The notes: generated by a model from the letters alone, not told the origin. DNA of 20,713 nt from Ichthyophthirius multifiliis (GCF_000220395.1 NW_004086655.1:1-20713); one strand, 5' to 3'; numbered from the stretch's first letter, positions 10,290 through 20,713 are shown. Numbers and translations are program-made.

Positions 10290-12416
10290 ATGAATTCAAA
10301 AAATCCAATCTAAATATAAAGCAATAATTTAATATCTAATACTAATAAAAAGTTCCAATAATTATTTGCTAGTGATTTATTATCATATAAAGAGGAATAA
10401 TAAGATTATGAAAATGTAAAAACAACTAAAAATTACATATCTGCCTTATCGAAATTTGATAAAGTTTAAAAAGACGATTTTTAATATGAAGACATTTCTT
10501 AATATGGGATATATGATGATTCAATAAAATACATTCCTTTCCTAGTAGAAAAGTAGGAGTCAATTATCAAAATATCAAAAACTCCGCTTTTAATATTCAT
10601 AATCTTATCATTTATAATTGATCTGATAATAATTCCCACATTAGGATTACTTATTAACATAATGTTTTATATTTTAGATTTATTTTAATTATATTAAAGC
10701 AACTAATTGTCTTTTAAGACTTTATTACTTGTATTAATTTGCAAAATGGGAGATAATTTTCAAATAATAAGTATTACTGGCCTAATTGCATGTTATAGTT
10801 ATTTTTAATTGTACTAATTTTATGATTGTTATAATATTTTTGCAGAAGTATGCATTGTTTTTTTCGTTTTTTTTATTCTCCTGCTAGTTTTTCTAGAAAT
10901 GTATATATATTAGAATTTATAAAACCGGACTTTTATGAATTTATTAAAAAACAAAGCCAAAATAAAATACATGAGTTATAAAGGAATATGGTCCATTTCT
11001 AATTCTATTTATAAAAAATATAATATTCTCCAAGACTGTTCTAGGTATAAAAAAAATTTCCTAATAGAAATAAAAGAAAATAACTTCGAGTAAAAAGTTT
11101 AACAAATTTCTAGAAAAATAAAAATTGATCTTTCTTTATTTTATTATGGATATATATAAGATACAATTAATTATTGCGAATAATAAAATCCTTATCTTAT
11201 TGGAATATCTTAAACTAACGAATAAAAAAATATTTTGAAAGAAATAAGGCTAAATAACTGTACAGTAAGTAATCATGCAATAAAAAGTATACTTTTTATT
11301 AATTATAAATACGCAAGTAATAAATATAAGGATTAAGCTACTCCTTTTAGTATAATATTCTTTACTGTACTTTTAAAGGTTATTATTCCTATATTTTATT
11401 TATATTAGCAAAGCGAAAACTAAATTAATATTATTTTCTTTTTTTTTGTTTGTGGCTTTTATTTATATATAATCAATTCTTTTTACTAAACTATTAATAA
11501 TTAAGGTGAGTTTAATTTTTTTTATAGAAAATATAATAATTAATTATATATTTTTTTATTTTATTTTTGTAAAAAAAAAGATTTAAGAAGAAGGCAATAA
11601 ATATAAAATTAACTCAATTAATTAATAAATTTTAGTGATTTTGAAATTGAAGACAGAAACTATTTCATAAGCTTTTAATAATTAAAACATATTGATCCTG
11701 TTTTCATCAGAAAAAAACTAGATATTACATGTCCTTTAAGCATTGAAACATGGGATAATTGTCGAAAAATAGCTTTAGAATTCGATTTACCTAACACAGA
11801 AACATTTGAAATAAGTTATATGTTTTTAGGACTTTATTTCTGTTTTATTACTGTTTTTTGTGCTTCTTATTATTCAGGATTCGACTTTTTACTATCAAAA
11901 AAATCTCAGTATAATAATCCATTAATAATGATACATATAACAATAGATTTTATATTAATAACTATAATATTTTTACAAAGAATATATGATGGAAATAATT
12001 TCAATGATATTTTTGATAAATAGATAGATCTTGTGGATTAATTAATTGGAATGTACGATGACCTTATTGAATTATACGATCATTATTTCAACCCCAAAAT
12101 ATATGATAAAATTACTAATGATTTGTATTTAGTGACAATTTTAAAAATTAAAAATATTGCTAATTTCTAATAAATAGGGGCGTCGAATAAATAATAATAA
12201 ATATAATATATGAAAAATACTAAAAAATCTCTTAAAAAAATAAAATAGTCAATAGATTAAAATAAGGAAAATTACAAATATAAATTATTTAAAATAATAT
12301 CTTGTAATTTTGAAGAAACTATTACTACTCTAGTAATAAGTTTTGCAACTATAATACCACTTATACATTAAAAATTAATAGAAGTTTTTACAGATAAAAA
12401 TGATATTATAAAATGA
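10290..12416 (+). CDS. Multi-pass membrane protein, about eight segments
   Basis: Exons 10290-11505 and 11581-12416, with a 75-nt intron (donor G|GTGAGT, acceptor AAAAAG), give 683 residues. The first 95 residues are polar and probably cytosolic. Hydrophobic segments then lie at roughly 99-120, 139-170, 184-206, 352-372, 380-399, 486-505, 523-541 and 646-670; examples are LLIFIILSFIIDLIIIPTLG, AEVCIVFFVFFILLLVFLEM and YMFLGLYFCFITVFC. Between segments 3 and 4 there is a loop of about 145 residues with mixed composition. Another long charged loop (about 542-645) carries an acidic DDLIELYDHYF stretch and a Lys-rich region. I do not recognise a transporter, channel or receptor signature. Ciliates have many lineage-specific proteins of this shape. 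The part from 11820 to 12023 is an internal piece of exon 2 that also looks like a free-standing frame under the standard code. Confidence 0.85.
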
Positions 12417-12475
12417 AAAATAATAAGCATAACATAATTAATCTAAAAAAAAATATATAAATAAATATATATATA

Positions 12476-12518
<43 letters not shown>

Positions 12519-12827
12519 AGTATAATCATAATATTTTTATATTATAATATTTATTTTATTAATATCTTTTTTTATTCATATGATTTAGTATTAGTTTTTT
12601 TTATAATATCTTAATTTTTTTATTTTAATATAATTTTTTTTATTTTTAAATTTATTTTTATTTAAGTTTATACATTAATTTTATGTTTTTTATATTATTA
12701 TTGTAAATAATTCCATTAATTTTGTATATTCCTAGAATTTTCTATTTTAAATTTATATTTATTAATAAAATTAATTGTAAAATAAATCTTCTTCAATCTA
12801 ATAAAATATTATTAAAATAATTTCTAA
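12417..12827. promoter_or_regulatory. A/T-rich spacer upstream of MsrA with TA microsatellite
   Basis: This region lies between two plus-strand genes. A TA repeat occupies about 12465-12515, close behind the stop of the membrane-protein gene. The rest is T-rich and would hold the 3' end of that gene and the promoter of the MsrA gene. No further gene was seen. Confidence 0.55.
12465..12515. repeat. TA dinucleotide microsatellite
   Basis: About 50 bases of nearly perfect TA repeat with one interruption. It lies just downstream of the multi-pass membrane protein gene. Confidence 0.9.
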
Positions 12828-13402
12828 ATGAATTAATTAAGTAATATACATACATTTACTTTTGGAGGTGGTTGCTTCTGGTGTTTACACGCTATATTTA
12901 AACGTGTAAAAGGCGTTATAAACGTAAAATCAGGTTATTCGTCTGGATAAGTAAAAAATCCAACATATAAAGAAATATGTACAGGAACTACAGGTCATGC
13001 CGAAGTTGTTTAAATAGAATTCGATATATAAAAAATTTTATATGAAAATATATTAGATATTTTTTTCCATGTAATTAAAATAAATATTAATTAATATTTA
13101 TATAATATTTAAAGATACATGATCCAACATAATTAAATAGACAAGGAAATGATATCGGTACATAATATCGCTCAATAATATTATATAGAAACTAATAATA
13201 AAAAGAAATTAGTGAAAAAATACTTAATTAATAACCAAATAAAGATAAAATAGTAACAGAAATTAAATAATTCGAAGAATTTTATGAAGCCGAAGAATAT
13301 CATTAAGATTATTATGACTAAAACACAGAATAAGGATATTGTAAAGCAGTTGTATCTGTTAAATTGAAAAAGTTTTTAGATTAGTATAAACAAAATTTAT
13401 GA
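12828..13402 (+). CDS. msrA: Peptide methionine sulfoxide reductase MsrA
   Basis: Exons 12828-13070 and 13115-13402, with a 44-nt intron between codons, give 176 residues. MsrA reduces methionine-S-sulfoxide in proteins using thioredoxin-type electrons. The active-site motif FGGGCFWC places the catalytic Cys at residue 16. NPTYKE (Tyr47), GHAEVV (Glu59) and GNDIGTQYRS (Tyr99) correspond to E. coli Tyr82, Glu94 and Tyr134. EEYHQDYY (141-148) and QGYC (Cys157, probable resolving Cys) complete the family pattern. The intron splits the FFH-IHDPT motif exactly between codons. One oddity is that the residue five after the catalytic Cys, Glu in most MsrAs (CFWxxE), is His21 here; the catalytic Glu59 is intact, so activity is expected. 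There is no obvious targeting signal, which suggests a cytosolic enzyme. The gene is convergent with the coiled-coil gene 86 bases away, so the 3' untranslated regions probably overlap. Confidence 0.95.
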
Positions 13403-13488
13403 ATATTAAAAAATATATATATATATATATAAGAAATAAATATAGGTTTTTTTTTTTATTAAATATATATAAATAAAAAACAAATAAT

Positions 13489-14573
13489 TCAATGTATTAA
13501 ATGTTTAATTTTTTGATTTTTTTCATTTAATTTTTTATTAATTTTACAATAAGCATCCGCCCTTAAATTTTCATTTAAAATATTTTAAATAACATTATCT
13601 TAAGGTGCATTTATATTAAATATTTCCTCACTAAATAGTTTTTATTCTAATTGTTTTATTTTCATTAAAGAAAAGTTTATCTGATTTTCCAAATTTATTT
13701 TATCCCTTTTTAATTTTACAATTTCCTTATTTAAACAAAAGCTTTAAGTTTAATGATTTAGTTAATCTTTTCTAATTATTTTTTAAATTATTTCTTAGTT
13801 TTAAATTTTTATTTGATTTATTTCATTCATTTCATTCTAGAAATTTTTCTTCATTTATTCAATTTCGACTTTTAATTCATTTTTTAAACTTTTTAATTCA
13901 TTTAATTAATTTTAGGCATATTCAATTGTTTTCTTAATAAAAAAAATAAATAGAATAAATTAAAAAAAATATATATATTTACATTCACGAAAGGAAAATT
14001 ATGCTAAAATCCATTTGTTAAAGATAAAGTAGATATAGGATTTTCAAGTTTTTAAATATCATTTGTATATTTGAATCGATATTATTCATCCACTTATTCT
14101 TACGTAAGAACAGGGAGATGAATGTTATAAGTAGGAATGTTTTCTTTATGCATAAAATTTAAAAAAAAAGGTTATTCAATATTAAATTATAAAGCTGGAG
14201 AGAAATTTTCTACTGTTTTATAAGGAGAAAACGGACTTTAATTATTATTTCTTACTAAAAATTTAACAGTATCTGTGAGTAATTCATTTTAACTATTCCT
14301 CATTTATTTTGTATATGATTAACTATATTTTTTATATAAATATTATCTTTATTCATTTAGTGTGTTGCTGTAAGGAGTTTATGTATTTCTTTATGTAGAT
14401 TGTTAAGAATTTAAAGTTAAACGAATATTATTAGTATCTTCTTACTAAGTATTTTTTAAAAATGGTAATATTCGAATCTTTGTTTATTATGTTTAGGGTC
14501 TATTGCATTATTATTATGATTAATTTCGATATTCTTTAATTTAAAAATTAGATTTATTATTTTTTAAATACAT
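13489..14573 (-). CDS. Hypothetical coiled-coil protein, two exons
   Basis: Exons 14573-13983 and 13932-13489, with a 50-nt intron in phase 0 (donor GTAAAT, acceptor TTAAG), give 344 residues from MYLKNNKSNFQIKEYRNQ. The first about 110 residues are polar and rich in Gln, Asn, Ser and Thr, probably unstructured. Residues about 115-197 include Pro-rich compact pieces such as NNNQSPFSPYKTVENFSPA and NIPTYNIHLPVLTQE. Exon 2 is almost entirely a heptad-like coiled coil, from KTIEYAQNQLNELKSLKNEL through LKRDKINLENQINF to a basic end, KKLNEKNQKIKHLIH. Such proteins are often cytoskeletal or basal-body components in ciliates, but no specific family is recognised. The open frame over 590 bases in exon 1 and the phase-matched splice make the gene call solid. 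Confidence 0.8.
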
Positions 14574-14959
14574 TTTTAATGTTTTTTTTATAATAATATA
14601 TTTTTTAAAATAAATAAATAAACAAACTACAGTTTCTTAATTATATTAATATTTTATTTTTTAAGAGTTTTTTTTTTAAAAGAAAATAACAAATTTTTAA
14701 TATGTTTTTTACTTTATTTTTATAAAAAATTATATAAATAAAGTCTTGAGTTAAATAAAATTATTATTTACAAACATAATATTATTTTTAATTGAATTTT
14801 TTTGTGAAAAAAAAAAAAAAAAAAATATTAAAAAAAATTATTATCTATAAATTCATATCTTTTTTTTTATTTTTTTAAGTTTTTATGAAAAAATAAAAAA
14901 TATTTATATATTTAAATATTAAATAAAAATATTTTTTTATTTATTTATTTTCTTTAATT
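14574..14959. other. A/T-rich spacer
   Basis: The spacer is upstream of the minus-strand coiled-coil gene and contains poly-A and poly-T tracts (a run of A near 14809-14825). It probably includes that gene's promoter. No other feature was seen. Confidence 0.5.
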
Positions 14960-17530
14960 TGATTAGCAAAATAAAATGAATTCTTTATATTCAATAATAA
15001 TTTAATTATAATCTTTATTTTCTTTATAGTATAAATTTCTAAAGATTTAGATTTTAATTTAAATTTTTCGAAGTTAGTTTATTATATATGTTTATGGAAA
15101 TATAAAAATAATCTTTCAAATTCAAAAATCAACTATATTTATATTCATTCTAATTTATATATTACTTTATTTTTACTTTTATACTTTTATTATATTTATT
15201 ATAAAAAATTTTATTAGAAAAATATCTTATTTATACCTATTAAGTAAAGAGTAGAAATTTTAATTATATAAAACAATTAATAAGTATTTTCTTTATTTAA
15301 ATATTTATAATAAGGAATATTCATAAAAACTAAATAATTAAAAAATATCATATAAAAATAAAAATTATAAAAAATATAGTTTATAAAAATTATAATTTTT
15401 TATAAAAAATTAATTAAATCCATTTTAAATAAAAAATTATAATTATCCTTTTATATAATTAAAAATAATATCTATTTACTTTTTCTCTATTATTTTTATA
15501 TAAAAATGTTACACTATCATTTATATTTTTTTTATACAAATTAAACATAAAATCATAAGTAATTATAGCAAAAACATATAAAAATAACATTTCTATATAA
15601 AATATATATATATTAGTAAGATATAAAAATATATATATATTTTAAAAAATTCTTAATAATTTATAATAAGACGAAAATATGTCTTTAAGTAATTAATATA
15701 TATAAAAAATTAGAATAAAATAATTATTTTTATTTATTATAATTATTATTAAAATTATTTTTATTTTTAATATTTTTTAATTTAATTTTAATTTTTTTAA
15801 TATAATTATTTTTATTATTATTATTTTATCTAAAATATCTTATATTATTTTTTAAATTATTATGGGTATATTTAAATTTATATTTATTTTAATATAGTTT
15901 TTATTATTTTTTAAAATTTTTTTATCCAAATTTCTTATATTTTTGATATTATTATTTATTTATATATTTTTTATTATATATAATCAATTTTAATTTTATA
16001 ATAGTATAATAATTTTTATTATTAGAAATTTTAATTATTATAATTTCTTAAACATAAACTATTTTAATAAGTAGTTAATTATTATTATATTATGAAAAAG
16101 TTGTATTAAAGCTTGTATATTTTTATACTTTCCATAATAAGCTAAAACTTTAATTTCTTTTAAATTCGAACATTTTGATAATCGAATTGTTATTTACATT
16201 TAAATATAAATTAAGAACACTATACAATTATAGTTAAAACCTTAAAAATAATTCTAACCTTTAAATTATATTGAATTTTGATAAATTTTTAATGTTTAAA
16301 TTTCTATTAGCTAGTAATATTTTTAAATAAAATAATAATTTCCGAATTTTCTTTTATATTTTTAATTTATTATTTTTTTTAAGATTTTCTCTATCTAAGA
16401 TATTTAATACTACAAGCCCAACTTTAGTATTAAAAACGAAAATAAAAAATTATATTTTCGCCATTTATATAAATATAAAAATATATTTGAATTATTTTCA
16501 TTTTATATATTTACAAGTAATATATCATGATTTCTATTTACTAAATAGACTAATATTCCAGTTTAAGAAATTGCAAAGAAATAGTACGGTTTCTTTCTAC
16601 CTAAGAATTGAAATAACTTAAAGTTTCCTGGATTATCTATATATTATAAAAATTAAATAAACATATCCAAAAATCAGCTATATTTCATGTATTCTTGTCT
16701 TAAAATAATATTAAAAGGAATTAATTTTATTTAGATTGATTATATTTTTTATATAAATTTACCTTATTAAGTGTTTGACTTTTAAATCTCTGTTATATCT
16801 TAAAAATCAATTAAATTAATTTCTTTTTGATCTTATATTTCATAAATTAATAATAATATATTACTTTAACTATTTTACACAAGAAAAAATGATACGTATA
16901 GAAAGAAAAAGGAATATTCCCCAAATTTATACTGAAGAAAATTTATAAATATATATTAAAATAAAATTTTATTCAAACTAATTAATAATAAATTAAAATA
17001 AATATTATTAATAAAGTTATTTTTGTTTAAACTATATCGAAAATTCTGAAAGTTGACATCAAATGGTAATTTTCTATATAAGTAATAATTTATTATAAAA
17101 AATTTAAATCTTTCATAATAAATACACTAGATAATCATATTTTTTGTGTTTATAAATTTACACTATCTATATAATTATATATTTAGATATAAAATTTCTT
17201 CTTATTAGTCTATATTAATTACTCATAATTCATATTCTATTTTTAAATATAAGCCTTTTAATTTTCTAGAATTAGATTCTTATTCCAAATCATATAGTAC
17301 GTGATTATTGTTTTATACAGTAATCAAATATTAATCATTTTTTATAAAGTATATATATAAAAATTTTTCAAAGTACTTTTATGTTTTTATTATCAATTAT
17401 ATTGGTTAGGTTTTGTCTTATATATCCAATGGATAAATATACCTATATTCACGAGATAAATAAGCTGTTCTTTTTCTTTTGAAATAGCAATTTCTAGATT
17501 GAGATTTTAAAGATTTTTAAAATAAAAAAG
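14960..17530 (-). pseudogene. Decayed leucine-rich-repeat gene, ciliate type
   Basis: Several short minus-strand stretches read as leucine-rich repeats of the kind common in ciliate proteins. They include KNLQNLNLEIAISKEKEQ near 17510-17460, SRKLKGLYLKIEYEL near 17270-17225, LSKCSNLKEIKVLAYYGKY near 16190-16120, LNLKDYFYISINIY near 15125-15080 and LNQNLNLQKFIL near 15060-15020. The phrase L.KC.NL..L.L.L is typical of this repeat. They lie in different frames and are interrupted by TGA stops and A/T-only tracts. I could not join them through phase-matched GT...AG introns, and no clear start was found. The span between about 15650 and 16050 is degenerate A/T sequence. A near-duplicate 17-mer (AAAAATCAACTATATTT at 15124, AAAAATCAGCTATATTT at 16669) supports internal repeat units. 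The best reading is a former LRR gene eroding at AT-biased positions. A very intron-rich active gene is less likely. Confidence 0.55.
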
Positions 17531-18167
17531 TCAAGTATTTAATAAAATATATATATGAAATTTTTCTTTTATATCTAAAAAGAAATAAAATTATATAAAT
17601 AAAAACAAGTGCTTATATTTTTATATATATATATATATAATAATTTTTTATTTTTATTTTATATATTACAAAAAATAAATAAAAATATTATATATATTTT
17701 GTGAAAATGTACTTTTAATAATTTATATCGACTCAAATTTTATAATAGAAAATTTTTTAAATAAATATTAGTTAATTTAATAAAATAAAAAAATAAAAAC
17801 CTAAAAACTATTAATTAAATTAATTATTATTTACTTATTATAATATTAATAAAATTTTAAAAAGATATTAATGATATATATATATATTAATTAAAATTGA
17901 AATATAATAAGATTAAATATATTTATATACAAATTAATAATAAAAAAAAAAAAAATTAACATTGAATATAATTGTAACAAAATATATATATAAAAAAAAT
18001 ATTTTATTTATAAAAATATATAATTTTTTTTATTTATTTTAATTATTATGCTATAATAATAAAATCAATTTTTTTATTTATTTTTATTATGTAATTTTTA
18101 CTATTTATTTAAAAGAATTAATTTTTTAATTATTATTTCTTAATATAAAATAAAAAAAATTAGTTAA
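17531..18167. other. A/T-rich spacer
   Basis: The region lies between the decayed LRR gene and the plus-strand gene at 18168. A short TA repeat sits near 17622-17640. The last part should contain the promoter of the downstream gene. No coding frame was recognised. Confidence 0.5.
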
Positions 18168-18908
18168 ATGATTTTACAGAATTATTAAAAACCTTTAAAT
18201 GATAATATTTACAATAAGCATTTTTCTATAAACTTAAAAAACTAATTAAGCAATAAAAAATTACAAGAATAAAAACCAAAATATATGCACTAAACCAACT
18301 TTTTTAACTTAACATAAAATAATAATCATTAAAGCTTAATAAATATTTGTAATAAAACACACATTGATAATATATTTAACTCCAAAAAATTAATTAAAAA
18401 ATGTTCTTAATCTTAAGAAAAGTAGCCTATTTTACCTAAAATTTAATTAAAAACTCGTCCAAAAAACTTTTCAAAAATATAAAAATTTGCATAAAGCCCT
18501 TTATTTAAAGGTTCTAATATAACACAAAGTTTTTAACTATAAAGTCTTGATAAAAAAACAATAGACAAATAATTTTTTCCAAAAAATAAATCTTTAGATA
18601 AAGTTTATGATAATTGTTTTATATTAAATTCTTTTGTTAATAAAAAAGGAGTTAAATTTTCAATAAATGACTAGCAAATTATTTAATAGAAATAAATTAT
18701 AAAAAATAAAAATCAATAAAAATATGAATAATATAGTTATATTAAACATCTAAATTAATATAACTAGTTAAAAATGAAATAATATAAAATTAAAAATTTA
18801 CAGATTGTGGCCGATTATATAAATAATTAAATATAAGTTCAAAATTAAAGTATTCATAATATTTTTAATGATTAATTATAAAAGTTCTATTTAATGAATA
18901 ATAATTGA
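18168..18908 (+). CDS. Hypothetical basic Gln/Asn/Lys-rich protein
   Basis: A single open frame of 246 residues runs from MILQNYQKPLNDNIYNKHF to a TGA. Composition is basic and polar. The middle is the most informative part: LIKKCSQSQEKQPILPKIQL, KTRPKNFSKIQKFAQSPLFK and DKVYDNCFILNSFVNKKG. The C-terminal third is Gln- and Tyr-rich, with one GC-richer patch reading LQIVADYINNQIQVQ. There is no signal peptide, membrane segment or known motif. No intron is needed. The frame is far longer than chance spacer frames nearby, and the composition (Pro, Cys, Gly and Asp present, few Phe/Ile/Tyr runs) supports a real gene. Function is unknown. Confidence 0.7.
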
Positions 18909-19890
18909 TAAATATATGTATAAATAAAAAAAGTATATCATAAAAAATTTTTATAAGTAATTTTTTTTAAAAAAAAAAGAAAAAAAAAATTAAATTTAAA
19001 AAAAAGATTAGATTTATAATTTTTTTGAAAATTCTAGAATCATTTTTAAAAAATGTCATTTATCCCATAAAATTATATACTTTTAATAAATAATATATAA
19101 TTTATTTTTTAATAATAATGTCATTTTATATTTTTATTTATTTTAATATTTCATAATTTTAATTGATTAAAAAAATTAAATCTATTTGTTTTATTTTATT
19201 TAAAAAATATTTAATCCTAAATAAAAATAATTATTTTTATTTTTATTTAAATATATATATATATATATTTTTATTTTTTTCTAAAATTGATTTATTAAAT
19301 ATTAAAAAAAGTTAATATAAAATTTAATATCTATTATATATAAATTTAAAATTAATTTTATTTTTCTTGAGTAATAGAAAATATTCATCCTTAATTGATT
19401 ATCCATAATTAAATAAAATATATTTATTTATTATCTTAGTTATTTATATTTAATTATTTTTTATAAAGAAAAAATTTCTTTTTTTATTCTCAAATAAAAA
19501 CTTTACCTATTAATTTAATGAAAAAGAAAAAAAAAAAAATTATGATTTTTTAAACTTTAAAAAATTATAATATTATCTTATTCAAATTACGCTCAAAAAA
19601 ATAATTTTAAAATATATATATATACCAAAAAAATTATTAAATATTATTATATTTTTAAATTTAAGATCAAAAATAAATTTACATTAATTTTTTTAAAAAA
19701 AATATTTATTTAATTTAGTAAAGTCCTATATAAAAAAAATAAAATTAATTTATATTTTTTTTTAAAAAAAATATAATATAATAGAAAATATATAATAATC
19801 AAATTTATAAAAAAATACTTAAACCAACTTTTTTAAAAAATATATCATTCTCAAATAAAAACAATAAGATTAATACAATAATAAACAAAT
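18909..19890. other. A/T-rich spacer with short dispersed repeats
   Basis: Nearly 1 kb of A/T-rich DNA between two plus-strand genes. I saw no gene. It contains two copies of ATTCTCAAATAAAAAC (19486 and 19847) and one copy of TAAACCAACTTTTTTA (19820) that also occurs inside the upstream gene (18291). The end of the region should hold the promoter of the gene at 19891. Confidence 0.5.
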
Positions 19891-20565
19891 ATGAAAACCA
19901 TAAAATAAAACGAAATTAATTTAAGTCCTAGCATAGATTATAGATTTGATCCTCGCCCTGTAGAATAATATTCATATTCAACAAAGAGCTAAAGATCATT
20001 TTTATTAGATTAATCATTTAACGACTCCTTTTAAATTTATTTAATAATATATTACTAAGATTCTGATGATTATAAAAAATTTCCTTCAATAGAAATAAAT
20101 CTTGACAAAGAGTAAACAGTATCTGAGGCCATAATATAAATAATAGAAAGATATAATCAAAAATATAAAAAGTATAAGCTATAACCAAATCAAGATTATT
20201 TCGATTTAAGTCAAGCTGATAAAGATGGAGATCCAAAAGAATGTCCATTTGATAAACAATAAACATTTAACAAAATAAAATGCAAAAACAGGCTTTGTAT
20301 ATCAACAAACAATTCTTAGGCTTATAATAATAATTTAATGAAAGATTCAAACAAAAAAATAAACCCAATTTAAGAATAGGAAGATGATGGTAATACTTTC
20401 TAAAATAATAACAATATATATAATAAAAGAAATATTATGAATAATTTAAGTAATACATAAATTAGTATTAATTTAAAATAAGAAAATGATAAAAAAAAAA
20501 ATATTAAATCTTATGAAAAAAAAATAGAAACTAAATCTTGGATGAATTTATGGGGTTGTATATGA
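19891..20565 (+). CDS. Sin1/Avo1 CRIM-like domain protein (possible TORC2 subunit)
   Basis: A single exon of 224 residues. After a polar start with DYRFDPRPVEQYSYS, residues about 64-137 form a compact domain. It opens FPSIEINLDKEQTVSEAI (a beta hairpin leading into a helix), continues IIERYNQKYKKY, then YFDLSQADKDGDPKECPFD and a final NKIKCKNRLCIS strand. This order (strand, TV..AI helix, Y.L..A..DG.P acidic loop, P.D, closing strand) resembles the ubiquitin-like CRIM domain of Sin1/Avo1, the TORC2 subunit that recruits AGC-kinase substrates. The remainder is Asn/Lys-rich and disordered, ending SWMNLWGCI. Family members are usually longer, with RBD and PH domains, which are not seen here. 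It is therefore either a short ciliate version or another ubiquitin-like protein. The domain is a match by eye only. The gene call itself is firm. Confidence 0.8.
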
Positions 20566-20713
20566 TAAGCTATATTTATTTTAATTTTTTAGTTTTTTTT
20601 TTTTAAAAAAAAACTTTTATTAATAATAAGGAATATAATAAGAGAAAAACAATATAATAAATTAATATATATAAAATATATATTTTACTTTATATTATAT
20701 ATATAAATATATA
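20566..20713. other. A/T-rich 3' flank at window edge
   Basis: The 3' flank of the preceding gene. It is A/T-only with TATA-like runs. No telomere repeat is present. Confidence 0.5.

Noticed and set aside
10290-13402. Membrane protein plus MsrA as a functional pair or operon
   Set aside because: They are 411 bases apart with a TA microsatellite between, and nuclear ciliate genes are transcribed singly; adjacency is not evidence of joint function.
15420-15590. Minus-strand frame starting MLFLYVFAIITYDFMFNLY
   Set aside because: It is short and Ile/Phe/Tyr-rich, as expected from chance in A/T DNA with one stop codon. It lies inside the decayed LRR region and has no splice partner in phase.
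20018-20266. Minus-strand frame rich in Leu/Phe/Ile opposite the gene at 19891
   Set aside because: It is antisense to the Sin1-like coding region. Its hydrophobic composition is what the reverse complement of Lys/Asn/Asp codons gives.
1-20713. tRNA or rRNA genes, telomere repeats, transposons, retroelements or virus-like genes
   Set aside because: I looked for GC-rich cloverleaf arms with a GTTCRA loop, C4A2/G4T2 runs, terminal inverted repeats, and reverse transcriptase or integrase motifs; none was seen. Divergent copies could still be missed by eye.

Overview
The window reads as ciliate macronuclear DNA. Base composition is extremely AT-rich, approaching 90% in the spacers. Every convincing protein reads only if TAA and TAG are glutamine and TGA is the sole stop (the oligohymenophorean ciliate code), and TAA is by far the commonest Gln codon. 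Introns are short (44-121 nt), GT...AG and almost pure A+T. This fits Ichthyophthirius multifiliis or a close relative best; Tetrahymena is usually less AT-rich. The genus is inferred from composition and code, not proven. No telomere repeat, tRNA, rRNA, virus-like element or mobile element was recognised.

Layout. 564-1294 (-): six-finger CCCH zinc-finger protein with one frame break in finger 1. 2142-3016 (-): IFT22/RABL5, a small GTPase of intraflagellar transport, in five exons including a 16-nt microexon. 3490-5463 (+): three-exon protein with a propeller-like region resembling the Pol I factor TAF1C/Rrn6 (tentative), divergent from IFT22. 5861-6517 (-): two-exon hypothetical. 6751-7110 (+): short uncertain gene. 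7281-7817 (+): basic-leader protein, possibly mitochondrial. 8329-8681 (-): weak small candidate. 8951-9836 (-): protein with one N-terminal membrane anchor. 10290-12416 (+): protein with about eight membrane segments. 12828-13402 (+): methionine sulfoxide reductase A. 13489-14573 (-): coiled-coil protein, convergent with MsrA. About 14960-17530 (-): decayed leucine-rich-repeat gene. 18168-18908 (+): hypothetical. 19891-20565 (+): protein with a Sin1/Avo1 CRIM-like domain (TORC2; tentative).

The genes do not form a pathway or operon. They are single eukaryotic transcription units in mixed orientation, separated by 0.1-1 kb of A/T-rich DNA. Recognised roles are ciliary transport (IFT22), RNA binding (CCCH), oxidative repair (MsrA), and possibly rRNA transcription and TORC2 signalling. 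Nothing here looks like a new multi-gene system. The most useful observations are the intron-split genes hidden from standard-code ORF finding, the decayed LRR gene, and the frame break in the zinc-finger gene.
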